Shown one piece after another: positions 27,301 to 33,369 of a stretch of 33,369 nt of DNA. Every line of letters starts with the position of its first letter. Position 1 is the stretch's first letter. The position numbers were made by a program, and so were the translations under genes. This stretch comes from Pseudomonadota bacterium. GTDB lineage: Bacteria > Pseudomonadota > Alphaproteobacteria > Sphingomonadales > Sphingomonadaceae. Below the pieces are notes generated by a model, which was not told the origin of the DNA, searched no databases, and worked only from the letters and a program-made list of their open reading frames with translations. The DNA lies in the NCBI GenBank assembly GCA_023416515.1, contig JAEZHP010000152.1, forward strand, positions 1-33,369. Direction: 5' to 3'.

Positions 27301-27536
27301 GCCGGATCGACCTCCTGGCAGAGCATGATGCCGGGTTCGCGGTGATCGACCACAAGAGCTTCCCCGGCTCGCGCGACAGCTGGGAAGCCAAAGCGGTAAG
27401 CTATGGAGCGCAGTTGGGACTCTATGCCGAAGCGTTGGAAACCGCCGCCGGCCGCCCTTGTGACGCGCTTTACATCCATATGCCCATTGTCGGCGCCCTG
27501 CTGCGCGTGGTCCGTCATCCCCATCTGGCCGCATGA
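24372..27536 (+). CDS. AddA-like UvrD helicase with C-terminal nuclease
   Basis: A 1054-residue superfamily 1A helicase-nuclease. Walker A ASAGAGKTT is near the N-terminus (Lys17). FVDEFQDSS (Asp343-Asp347) is motif II, TYHGAKGLEWPLVVL motif V and YVGVTRARD (Thr782, Arg783, Arg785) motif VI. The C-terminus carries a RecB-like nuclease: GRIDLL (Asp980), VIDHKSFPG (Asp993-x-Lys995), then QLGLYAEAL. The ATG at 24372 follows the AddB-like stop by two bases; an upstream in-frame extension lies wholly within that gene. It overlaps the exonuclease gene (ATGA). Whether this is the only AddAB of the cell or an extra, defence-dedicated copy cannot be seen, but the WYL control favours the latter. Confidence 0.87.
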   Translation: MSAPKINTVVASAGAGKTTRIVRDIAGEVEAREPEEIVATTFTVKAADELIERSRAHLFKSGMAVPAARLLGARFGTVNSICGQIVGEHAIDLGRSPRAEVIPEEGVSRLFAIAADTAIARHAPALNALAEAMGVFEPKRAADAERSDWRSTVRRLIELARANGLGAAGLAHSADRSVETFLTLLPTAAVSAGTLDEALSGAIAAALPTFPSELGNDGKAALKLLRPIHTALQRGETLSWPDWARLSKVKCAKKDGQALMDALDAVARAAARHPEHPRLRANCEAFIRTLFTCAGEALDAYQAYKSERGLMDFIDQEALALEVLRDPAMAGRLGERISRVFVDEFQDSSPLQIAIFTAMADLVDASTWVGDPKQAIYGFRNADSALTQAAFDGVAATSTDPQEVLATSYRSREAIVDFVNAAFAPAFSAMGLPAQEHAFSGTARKEDGFTHAPFAVWWLEGKLDLQYAALAAGIRDAIADGADWTVGDKATGGVRPLKAGDIAVLCRSHADILRVATSLSRLGVKVAVERDGLARTPHVELVMAAFRWVADPTDRLALAELARFFSDDPTSDLWLQAVSAEDQDSALQAAVPISADLAALRQTVLSLTPADLVDALIVLPEVIRRIETWGDVAARLDDLEALRGFARAYEASCASSGAPATPSGLVLALAADEPRRPKSLQSDAVKVMTYHGAKGLEWPLVVLTGLNREPKPRLFEPVAEAEGDLDWRDPLAGRWIRYWPWPYASQSKDVGLDESALTSPLGQQASLRAKQEETRLLYVGVTRARDYVVFAPPAKGELKWLQVLDEAQGHVALPSGANNILTAGASSYPARVSPLAVDDTLVAPVVRPAYVRLTRQVRDRPPLHRRPSGEAGRGAFVVVEKVQLGPRLSLVGTPDMLSLGEAVHAIFAADQADQPGPERLAKANRILERWGVHEVQAQEVLDACDRLQEHLGGLWPNGRLHRETPIFARLGDQLVSGRIDLLAEHDAGFAVIDHKSFPGSRDSWEAKAVSYGAQLGLYAEALETAAGRPCDALYIHMPIVGALLRVVRHPHLAA

Positions 27537-28237
27537 CTAGGCTTAGGGTGATTGATCTCGAGACCACGGGAACGCAGGAGTCCGCCGAGATCATCGAGTT
27601 TGGGCGGGTCGATGTGGTGATCGACGCCACCGGCGCGAGGGTGGAGGCGCCCCAGGCATGGCTCTACCGGCCGCTACGTGGAATTCCGCCAGAAACCATG
27701 GCGGTCCACCATATCACCGAGGCCGACTTCGGCCCCGAAACCCCTGTCTGTACCCCCGATTATCTGCACGCCGCGGTATGGGGCGGTCCGGCACCGGACG
27801 CCCTAGTTGCGCATAACTGCGCCTTCGAGCGACAGTTCATCACCAAGGCCACGACGGGCGACATCCCCTGGATCTGCACCCACAAAGTGGCCATGCATGT
27901 CTGGCCGGAGGCGCCGCGACACTCCAATCAGGTGCTGCGCTACTGGCGTGGTCTCGTCCTCGATAAAGATCTCGCCATGCCGCCCCATCGCGCGGGCCCT
28001 GACGCGTGGGTGACCGCGCACCTCTTGGCCGATCTCGCGCGGTACGCCCCCTTCGATCAGATGGTCTCCTGGACCAAGGAGCCGCGCCCAATGCCGAACC
28101 TGACCTTTGGCAAACATAAGGGCACGCTTTGGGGACAAGTCCCCATCGATTACCTCGAATGGATGTTACGCCAAACGGACATGGATCAAGATGTTCTGTG
28201 GCATGCGCGGCAAGAAGTTAGGCGTCGTTCCAGCTAG
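27533..28237 (+). CDS. 3'-5' exonuclease (DnaQ/ExoX fold) with DUF3820-like tail
   Basis: A 234-residue DEDD-type exonuclease. VIDLETTG (Asp8, Glu10) is exo motif I, LVAHNCAFERQFI motif II and a late HRAGPDAWVTAHLL motif III with His/Asp in place for the DEDDh set. The C-terminal MPNLTFGKHKGTLWGQVPIDYLEWML segment is the DUF3820-type module often seen after such exonucleases. It overlaps the helicase-nuclease stop by four bases, so the three gene products should be made together. It may trim 3' ends produced by the helicase-nuclease. The arrangement WYL, AddB, AddA, ExoX does not match a defence system I can name. Confidence 0.87.
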   Translation: MTRLRVIDLETTGTQESAEIIEFGRVDVVIDATGARVEAPQAWLYRPLRGIPPETMAVHHITEADFGPETPVCTPDYLHAAVWGGPAPDALVAHNCAFERQFITKATTGDIPWICTHKVAMHVWPEAPRHSNQVLRYWRGLVLDKDLAMPPHRAGPDAWVTAHLLADLARYAPFDQMVSWTKEPRPMPNLTFGKHKGTLWGQVPIDYLEWMLRQTDMDQDVLWHARQEVRRRSS

Positions 28238-28286
28238 CCTGATCAACGTTCCTGCAGAACCACCGGCCGCCACGTCCGGCATCGAG

Positions 28287-28685
28287 TCACGGTGAGATGC
28301 GGAACACTTGCTTGAAAACGGCGTGCTTCAGGACGTTCTCCCAAGGTACTCCATGGTGACCAATCGTTCGTTCATCAAACAGGGGACGAATTGGGCAAAC
28401 GTAGATCATGCATCTCCCGTCGCCAAAATCCCGGAACATCATGATGTGATCACGTGCGTGCCAATCGGCATCGCCGAACCGATTGTCCTCCCGGCCCGTG
28501 CTGCTGATCATCGCCCCTTTGGGGTGAGTGTAGGCCGCAAAGTGGCAGGTGCCGTAAGGCGAGAACTCCACCGTTCGTTCATCGATAGCTGAAACGCCGG
28601 GGACGCGATTTAGGACAAAGGCCATCGCCTTGTTGCGGTTAGCGTACTGATGCCCATTTCCGACCGCAAGAAACCGGGCGCTCAT
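28287..28685 (-). CDS. hypothetical protein, 132 aa
   Basis: I do not recognise this 132-residue protein. It is soluble and rich in His, Arg and aromatic residues (GNGHQYANRNKAM, YTHPKGAMI, DADWHARDHIMMF), without signal peptide or membrane segment. AAAGG stands about ten bases before the ATG at 28685. It lies 19 bases behind the 269-residue protein gene and is probably in the same operon. It converges on the exonuclease gene with a 49-base gap. Codon use is less GC-rich than in the nuclease operon, suggesting separate acquisition. Confidence 0.55.
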   Translation of the reverse strand: MSARFLAVGNGHQYANRNKAMAFVLNRVPGVSAIDERTVEFSPYGTCHFAAYTHPKGAMISSTGREDNRFGDADWHARDHIMMFRDFGDGRCMIYVCPIRPLFDERTIGHHGVPWENVLKHAVFKQVFRISP

Positions 28686-28704
28686 CAGGATACCTTTACA
28701 ATAT

Positions 28705-29514
28705 TCATTGTGCGGATACGTCCGAGTCCTCGTAGGCACCGACAATCCAGATGAACGACTGGACATCGATAAAATCGCGCGGGCCAAGGTCCTGCAGCTC
28801 GCGAGTGGTCTCCATCGCTAGATCTAGCAATGCTCCATAGACGCCTACATCAAGCCGAGGACCATAAGTTTGCGCAAATACATGGCCAACCCGCGCAGCA
28901 AAGTCCTTCGTAACCTCTGGCTTTAAGAACATGTGCGAAGCCGGCCGCCAGAGAAACGGCAGATATGTGGCGGCAGGCCATGATGGTGGCCCGAACGGCT
29001 GGACGATTCTCTCTATCTCCCGAAGCGCTGGCGCCACTTCGCCGCTGGCGAGCTGCGCGCAAGCGCGGATGAACGCGGCACCATCGTTGCTCTTCAGGAC
29101 CTCGCGCGTTCGAGCCTGCTCGAACGTGGAGAGCATGTTCGTCTTGCTGTAGGCGCGAGCAGCAGCTTCCCAATCATTGGCCTCTGCGTTCAGGGCCTTT
29201 TCTAAGGGCAGGCTTTGATTGAGGTAGTTGGAGGCAGCGAGCTTGTAGTCCCGTTCTTGCCGCGCAAATTGAGCGCCTGCGAAGCCGTCCGGGAAAAGTC
29301 GCAGGAACCGAGTTCGCGCGCCATCGAAGCCAAAGTAGTGCGGACTGGCCTTGCCGACCTCGGCTCTAAGCTTGGCCCAAAGCTGTTCAGGGTCATGGCC
29401 GTGTAGGTGCGGGACAGCCTTGCCGCCGATAATGGCCCCCAGGTAGCCATCGTCGGTCTGCAAGAGGCGAAGCGTCAGCTTCCCGACCTGTTCCGTTCGC
29501 AGCGTTTTGAGCAT
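28705..29514 (-). CDS. hypothetical protein, 269 aa
   Basis: A 269-residue soluble protein of unknown function. The N-terminal half is mixed; the C-terminal half has WPAATYLPFLWRPASHMFLKP, FAARVGHVF and a final LGPRDFIDVQSFIWIV. I recall similar C-terminal segments in conserved hypothetical proteins encoded beside restriction and defence genes, but no activity is known to me. GGAGGGG directly before the ATG at 29514 supports this start over a TTG/GTG further upstream that would run into the divergent GIY-YIG gene. It is the first gene of a two-gene minus-strand operon. Confidence 0.6.
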   Translation of the reverse strand: MLKTLRTEQVGKLTLRLLQTDDGYLGAIIGGKAVPHLHGHDPEQLWAKLRAEVGKASPHYFGFDGARTRFLRLFPDGFAGAQFARQERDYKLAASNYLNQSLPLEKALNAEANDWEAAARAYSKTNMLSTFEQARTREVLKSNDGAAFIRACAQLASGEVAPALREIERIVQPFGPPSWPAATYLPFLWRPASHMFLKPEVTKDFAARVGHVFAQTYGPRLDVGVYGALLDLAMETTRELQDLGPRDFIDVQSFIWIVGAYEDSDVSAQ

Positions 29515-29622
29515 GGCCCCTCCGGGGAACGATCCTAGCCTGTGTGATGCAAAGGCCAAGCTGCTAACCGCAAGCTCCGCTGTGGTAGCGTCGCTCTCCG
29601 ACTCAATTTGCTGGTTTTGTGC

Positions 29623-30231
29623 ATGCCCTCCGAAGCCGAGATCAGTTGGACCGACCCGATCCAGCTGAATTTCGTCGAAGCCCTCACCGAAGAGGGGCGA
29701 CTTTTGCGGAAACTTCGCAAGCAGCTGCGCGATGCGCTGGCCGAACAAGGGTTCGCACCGGACGATCTGAGGCGCTGCGTCTACATCGTCAGGATGCGCG
29801 GCCCGGTTCTTGTCGCCTACCCCCGAGGAAACTCGCCAGTGCTATATGTCGGCCGCGGCGACGCTCCCGGGCGCCTGGCAAATCACTTGGGGCGATGGCT
29901 TCACGCAGTCCACAAGTTTGGATCAGGTGTAGACGTCGAGCTTCGGATCTGTGTTCCCCGGCGCAGGGGCCGACGCGATTTCTTCAAATGTGTTGAAGGC
30001 GATTTGATCCACTGGTTTCAGCAACGGTATGGATCAATTCCCTTCTTCAACAGCCGTCGAGAACAACTGTGGGAGGGTCGTGTGAGCTACTTCCCCACTT
30101 CGAAGCGGGAGCTGCGACAAGCGCTCAGCGTCGGCAGCGGCAACCGACCGCAGTGGGCCATCCGACCTCTGCCGGCCAATCCACGCTACGAGGTCTTTCA
30201 TAAAGGACTGGACCCGGAGCTCTTAGTATAG
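29623..30231 (+). CDS. GIY-YIG nuclease-like protein
   Basis: A 202-residue protein with a well-formed GIY-YIG pattern: CVYIVRM (52-58) for the first strand, LYVGRGD (74-80) for the second and APGRLANH with Arg84. FKCVEGDLIHWF gives the metal-binding Glu125, and a later FFNSR the Asn143. The fold is a nuclease used in repair, restriction and homing enzymes. An N-terminal helical extension (LTEEGRLLRKLRKQLRDAL) may serve binding or dimerisation. It diverges from the 269-residue protein gene across a 108-base gap, which probably contains both promoters. The ATG at 29623 is chosen over a TTG 15 bases upstream. It is only distantly like the other GIY-YIG protein in the window. Confidence 0.75.
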   Translation: MPSEAEISWTDPIQLNFVEALTEEGRLLRKLRKQLRDALAEQGFAPDDLRRCVYIVRMRGPVLVAYPRGNSPVLYVGRGDAPGRLANHLGRWLHAVHKFGSGVDVELRICVPRRRGRRDFFKCVEGDLIHWFQQRYGSIPFFNSRREQLWEGRVSYFPTSKRELRQALSVGSGNRPQWAIRPLPANPRYEVFHKGLDPELLV

Positions 30232-30327
30232 AGTAGCAACGCGACTGCGGCGGCTCATGCCGAACAGGTCAACCTATGCATGACGCATACTGGTCACTCT
30301 GGCCGCCACTCCCACATCAGCAATCCG

Positions 30328-30990
30328 TCAGTCGGCCCCGTTTCGATCCGCTCCGCTGTAGTTGCGCCGAAACCGCAAGCTCCGCCAAACGATCTCGCTC
30401 CGGCCCAAAGCATCATCACACCGTTCCGAACTAAGGACGGCGAGCCCTGCTTTGCCCCCGGCCGCGATTATCGAGTCAGACGTGTGGGTGTGGAAAAGGC
30501 CACGCTGATCGCTTTCATTTTCGTCGCGGACACTCACTTCGACGACTCCGTCCTCCATCACCAGCTCAGCAAGCGCGCGAACGGCTTGCTCAAGCTCGGC
30601 GGGACTGATGTGCATGAGGACGGCCGAACAGAGGACAAGGGCGAACCGTTCACGTCGAGCGCGAAGCTTTGAGAGGAGCGGCAGCCGATCATTGACCCAG
30701 TGAATGCGCGCGTCAGCGTGAGCAATCTGCGCCGCCCTGCGCATGACATTCGAGGGCTCGACCGCTGTCACGGCAAAGCCAAGACGCGCTAAGGCGGCGG
30801 CGTCGCGCCCGGCGCCTGCCCCCACATCAAGGATGTTGGAGCCGCTCGGCGGAAGCCGCACGAGGAGGTCGGAATGGACCTCTTCGAAGCTGATAGATTG
30901 AAATTTCCGCGCCAGCGGTCCAGCTCTGGAGCTGTAGTAGCCGATAGCGCTTCGTCCAGACCGGCCACGGATTGAGGCATGCACAGTCAT
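30328..30990 (-). CDS. class I SAM-dependent methyltransferase
   Basis: A 220-residue Rossmann methyltransferase. Motif I is NILDVGAGAGRDAAAL at about residues 51-66, then TAVEPS (motif II acidic residue) and an ALVLCSAVLMHIS segment with the motif IV/post-I pattern of small-molecule or protein methyltransferases (Methyltransf_11/25 style). It lacks DNA-methylase NPPY/DPPY motifs. The ATG at 30990 overlaps the stop of the membrane-protein gene (ATGA), so the two are translationally coupled. Substrate unknown. The 96 bases between it and the GIY-YIG gene are a tail-to-tail gap. Confidence 0.8.
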   Translation of the reverse strand: MTVHASIRGRSGRSAIGYYSSRAGPLARKFQSISFEEVHSDLLVRLPPSGSNILDVGAGAGRDAAALARLGFAVTAVEPSNVMRRAAQIAHADARIHWVNDRLPLLSKLRARRERFALVLCSAVLMHISPAELEQAVRALAELVMEDGVVEVSVRDENESDQRGLFHTHTSDSIIAAGGKAGLAVLSSERCDDALGRSEIVWRSLRFRRNYSGADRNGAD

Positions 30991-31394
30991 TGGCACCCCT
31001 TCGTCGGCACAATCGGCTGCTTAAGGAAGTAGGCATCCGGATGCAGAGCAGTCATCGCCGAACCGAATGCCGCCAAGCCGAGCAGTATTGCGAACAGAAT
31101 GACAATGATAAACTTCCACCGACTTGGCGGGCGAGCATCTAGCGCGCAGATCTCTCTCTGAAGGCCATGGAGAATGAAGCGAAGACGGATCAGCCCGGCG
31201 ATCATCAGCAAGTCGGCTGCAGCGCAGAACCACAGGAGCGCGCTCCGTGCCTGGGCGCTAAGCTCGAAATTGGCGACGGAAAACCACAACCCGCCCGTCA
31301 AGGTCATGATGATGAGCGGCGCCTGCCAGAAGATCGTGTTTAGCGCACGATGATCACCGCACAGCTGCTCGTACTTCGACTCGTCTGAGACCAT
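30987..31394 (-). CDS. small integral membrane protein, three predicted TM segments
   Basis: A 135-residue inner-membrane protein. Hydrophobic segments lie at about residues 22-41, 51-70 and 95-115, separated by charged loops, with a soluble N-terminal stretch (SDESKYEQLCGDHRALN). No family is certain; the layout recalls small TM effectors such as SLATT-type proteins in abortive-infection modules. GGGAG is seven bases before the ATG at 31394. It is coupled to the methyltransferase gene by an ATGA overlap. The 232 bases upstream, up to the HNH gene stop, contain no gene I can support and may hold its promoter. Confidence 0.65.
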   Translation of the reverse strand: MVSDESKYEQLCGDHRALNTIFWQAPLIIMTLTGGLWFSVANFELSAQARSALLWFCAAADLLMIAGLIRLRFILHGLQREICALDARPPSRWKFIIVILFAILLGLAAFGSAMTALHPDAYFLKQPIVPTKGCQ

Positions 31395-31626
31395 CGATCA
31401 ACTCCCAAGCAGCCCTTGCGGGTGGACGTCAGACTCCCAGCATAAACACCAACACGACAATTCCGGTCGTAGGAAGGTCGACTGCCGGAGCTCGCCCGGG
31501 ATTGAAGGGCGGTTGCTGCCCGCCCGTCTTGCCAGCCAAACTCGGCACCACGGACCTTGGCCGGAACTTCGCTAGCTGAGGCGTCTCCTGCCGATATGTT
31601 CATGGCGATCCGGGGCGGGGTTGCAT

Positions 31627-32571
31627 TCAGCTCGCGCCGCCATCCGGTTCATTCTGCCGGATTGAGTCGGCGTAGTGCGTCTCTAAGAGTCGCGTATCAG
31701 GGCGCGCCAATGTATCGCCCGGGCCGCGCATGAGCTCATCGTGCAGGTGGCCGTACTCCGACTCTCGAAGCGCCGGCGCCAACCAAATCCTAAGCGAATG
31801 GGGCTCAACCGAGATAAGGTGAAGGTCGAATAGAGTATGAAGGTCCGCTCGTAGCAACAGCCCATTTGTTACCTGGTTCGTGTGATCACCGCGGTAAGGA
31901 GATATGTGTGCGGCCTCCAACACCGCCGTGGCGCGAGAGCCTGAAAATGCGCACTGGCCTCCGTAGACGTCGATGAGCTGACTGCGAAATCGCCTCTGCC
32001 CGCGCCGGCGGACAATCTCAGCCCACACGCGACTACGCCCATCCTCGTCCCCGACTTGGGCCGTACCTCTGTCGGCGGCCGCATCGGCCTCAGACGCCGC
32101 CGCGATCGCATGGCAAACTGGTGCTGCATCGGACCGGAGCAACGCTATGATTGCTTCGCGGGCAGAGTTTCGTTGTTCAGGATCGAGCCAGCTCGCCTGA
32201 TCAGCAGGATTGATCGCAAGCACTCGGGCGACGCGCCGAAATGCACCAAGCGATTTCGGGCGTTGATCCCAATTGTTCCACTCTGGCCCGAGGAGGTCAT
32301 TGCCATCATCGTCCCGAAGCGTCCAAGCGCCGTCGGAGCGAAGATGCCAAAGTGGCTGATAAACGCGGCTCTCGTTGGCCGGATCGAAGTCTCTAAAGAG
32401 CGCCTGCAGTCGGTCAAGCACGCGATCAATCGGCACTCGGCCCGGCACAGCGGCCTCATCTTCGATGATGGCCAGCATCGTTAGGAGCGCCGCCGGCTTG
32501 TAATGAGGCCGGATAGGCGAGCGGCTCGACGGGCGGGAGACTGATCGGACGACTTCTAGGAGGGAGGCCAT
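31627..32571 (-). CDS. HNH endonuclease with sulfur-binding-domain-like N-terminus
   Basis: A 314-residue endonuclease. The C-terminal domain is HNH_2-like: YGGQCAFSG (Cys207), LEAAHISPY (His222), TNGLLLRADLHTLFD (Asn236, His245) and HLISVEP. The N-terminal domain (about residues 20-90) has PHYKPAALLTMLAI, an FDPANES loop and PLWHLRSDGAWTL. It resembles the SBD of phosphorothioate-dependent type IV enzymes such as ScoMcrA and EcoWI, which have the same SBD-HNH order in EcoWI-sized proteins. That assignment is from memory of the pattern. The enzyme would cut DNA near phosphorothioates, which sits oddly with the modification cassette in the same island. GAGG lies upstream of the ATG at 32571, at a rather long spacing. 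Confidence 0.75.
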   Translation of the reverse strand: MASLLEVVRSVSRPSSRSPIRPHYKPAALLTMLAIIEDEAAVPGRVPIDRVLDRLQALFRDFDPANESRVYQPLWHLRSDGAWTLRDDDGNDLLGPEWNNWDQRPKSLGAFRRVARVLAINPADQASWLDPEQRNSAREAIIALLRSDAAPVCHAIAAASEADAAADRGTAQVGDEDGRSRVWAEIVRRRGQRRFRSQLIDVYGGQCAFSGSRATAVLEAAHISPYRGDHTNQVTNGLLLRADLHTLFDLHLISVEPHSLRIWLAPALRESEYGHLHDELMRGPGDTLARPDTRLLETHYADSIRQNEPDGGAS

Positions 32572-32888
32572 GGTCGCGCTTGTACCTCAAGCACCGAGCG
32601 ACAAAGAGTCCGGCTCAGATTCTGAGGCTTGCCGACTCGCGCTAAACTCGGGCCGGGCGGCTGAGCACCTCTCTCCGGCTCAAGCTCCCCAGTTCGCACT
32701 CTCCGAACATCAGCAGTGCGTGATGAGCCGCCTTTCCGCGCGCGAACGGCGCCGATCTTACTACCCCGGGCCCACCCCCCTTCCCTCAGCGAATCAGTTG
32801 CAGACATGCTCATTCGTGGCGCTCCGGGACCGCCTCGTTTGTTTAGGGCTCGGCCGTGCGCCTCGTCGCTTCAGAACGGGAGCTCATC
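32572..32888. other. 317-bp intergenic region, nothing firm
   Basis: Divergent gap between the HNH endonuclease gene and the AlpA-like gene. Open frames cross it on both strands, but their composition is biased to Arg, Ser and Pro and none has a ribosome binding site or recognisable content. It must hold promoters for both flanking genes; I could not pick out convincing boxes. It could be degenerate coding sequence from an older insertion. Confidence 0.4.
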
Positions 32889-33089
32889 ATGTCGGACGGC
32901 CAGTACCTCACACCCGATGAAGTGTCCGCGCGCTATCGCGGCGAGGTCTCCACGGGAACACTTCGGAATTGGAGAGCGATGCGGATCGGCCCGTCTTACG
33001 TGAAGGTTGGGAAGGGCATCCTCTATCCCGTGACGGAGCTTGAAGCCTGGGATAGAAGGAACATCGTGCAGTGCCGCGCCGCGCGGTGA
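32889..33089 (+). CDS. AlpA/excisionase-like HTH protein
   Basis: A 66-residue DNA-binding protein of the MerR-like helix-turn-helix 17/AlpA type. YLTPDEVSARYRGEVSTGTLRNWRAMRIGPSYVKVG fits the first and second helices, and KGILYPVTELEAWDRR is the wing that ends such proteins. GGGAG is six bases before the ATG at 32889. Its position within 150 bases of the radC junction suggests an excisionase (recombination directionality) or a regulator of the element; AlpA-type proteins usually do one of these. It lies at the opposite end from the recombinase in the linear integrated form, but next to it in a circular form. Confidence 0.8.
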   Translation: MSDGQYLTPDEVSARYRGEVSTGTLRNWRAMRIGPSYVKVGKGILYPVTELEAWDRRNIVQCRAAR

Positions 33090-33129
33090 TCCTCAGGGAT
33101 CGAAATCACTGGGGACGGTATCAACCGTG

Positions 33130-33149
33130 AAAAAGGGCGTTTACCGCCC
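33130..33149 (-). terminator. hairpin with T-run, reading leftward
   Basis: On the minus strand the sequence reads GGGCG-GTAAA-CGCCC followed by five T, a compact intrinsic-terminator shape for leftward transcription. On the plus strand the same hairpin has no T-run. No gene to its right and on the minus strand is visible in the window, so it may block outside transcription from entering the element, or be a recombination-site hairpin. Confidence 0.5.
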
Positions 33150-33161
33150 CCAGACCCAGCC

Positions 33162-33185
33162 CCCAAGATTGCTTGGGTTCGGAAC
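33162..33185. repeat. two tandem palindromes near the element end
   Basis: CCCAAG-ATTG-CTTGGG (33162-33177) is followed, sharing its last base, by GTTC-G-GAAC (33177-33185). They lie about 45 bases before the point where RadC coding sequence begins. Serine recombinases act on short imperfect palindromes, so these may belong to the attachment site; this is inferred. Confidence 0.4.
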
Positions 33186-33228
33186 AAATCTCCGCGAAAA
33201 CAGCTGCTTAGGACGAGACTACAGGCTT

Positions 33229-33369
33229 CTGCACAACCATCCCTCGGGCGATCCCTCGCCCTCCACCGCCGATGTGGACATGACCCGCCAGGTGGTGGAC
33301 GCGGCCCGCGCCCTGCGCATCGCCGTCCACGACCATCTCGTCGTCGGCCGCGACGGCGTCGCCAGCCTC
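33229..33369 (+). pseudogene. radC: radC, 3' part, interrupted
   Basis: From about 33229 the frame reads LHNHPSGDPSPS, then DVDMTRQVVDAA and IAVHDHLVVGRDGVASL, running off the window. This is the JAB/MPN metalloprotease core of RadC (JAMM residues HNHPSGD). Upstream the same frame reads unrelated sequence (for example GTNLRENSCLGRDYR) with none of RadC's N-terminal helix-hairpin-helix region or the expected strand before HNH. The gene is therefore truncated at its left side here, most simply by integration of the element. The N-terminal half should lie beyond the other end of the element. Confidence 0.85.

Noticed and set aside
30280..30672. Plus-strand open frame opposite the SAM methyltransferase
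   Set aside because: Overlaps a clear methyltransferase in the other direction and shows no family pattern or ribosome binding site.
32570..32920. Plus-strand open frame across the HNH/AlpA gap
   Set aside because: Low-complexity Ser/Arg/Pro content, starts opposite the HNH start codon and runs into the well-supported AlpA-like gene in another frame.
1..33369. CRISPR array, tRNA, rRNA or insertion sequence
   Set aside because: I saw no regularly spaced direct repeats, no tRNA-like clover-leaf with conserved arms, no rRNA segments and no transposase gene.

Overview
The window looks like a defence island inside a mobile element in a GC-rich alphaproteobacterium. This rests on high GC with strong third-position GC, alphaproteobacterial-style gene content (a RepB-like/ParB-like/serine recombinase triad) and a RadC fragment. 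Caulobacterales or Sphingomonadales are both plausible; the lineage is an inference, not a match.

Left end (59-3397, minus strand): a compact operon of a large serine recombinase followed by two ParB-like proteins, probably the mobility and maintenance module. At the right end (33229-33369) lies the 3' half of radC, starting abruptly at the JAB-domain metal-binding motif. It is preceded by palindromes and a small AlpA/excisionase-like gene. The simplest reading is an element inserted into radC, with its other end left of the window.

Phosphorothioation block (3490-19966): on the plus strand an HTH-like small protein, a GIY-YIG protein, a DndB-type DGQHR protein and a Dnd-associated putative methyltransferase. 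Next come a cysteine desulfurase (SspA/DndA type, minus strand) and a divergent sspB-sspC-sspD operon (DUF4007 protein, large P-loop ATPase, PAPS-reductase-like sulfurtransferase). Converging on these is a four-gene minus-strand operon: small protein, SMC/DndD-like ATPase, Dnd-associated protein 4-like protein, and a PLD-nuclease/SF2-helicase fusion. This resembles the SspFGH type of restriction partner. SspABCD would put sulfur into the DNA backbone and the helicase/ATPase set would attack unmodified DNA. No SspE and no DndE are visible.

Second candidate system (20156-28237): a WYL-domain regulator is flanked by two near-identical 19-bp palindromes in opposite orientation. One lies in the promoter gap shared with a divergent DUF4258-like small protein. 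The other lies just before a three-gene operon of AddB-like Fe-S nuclease, AddA-like UvrD helicase-nuclease and DnaQ-fold exonuclease with a DUF3820-like tail. I know no named defence system with this composition; it is the best candidate here for something undescribed.

Right accessory region (28287-32571), somewhat lower in GC by eye: an unrecognised two-gene operon, a second GIY-YIG protein, a three-TM membrane protein coupled to a SAM methyltransferase, and an HNH endonuclease. The N-terminus of the HNH enzyme resembles the sulfur-binding domain of phosphorothioate-dependent restriction enzymes. That is surprising next to a phosphorothioation cassette.
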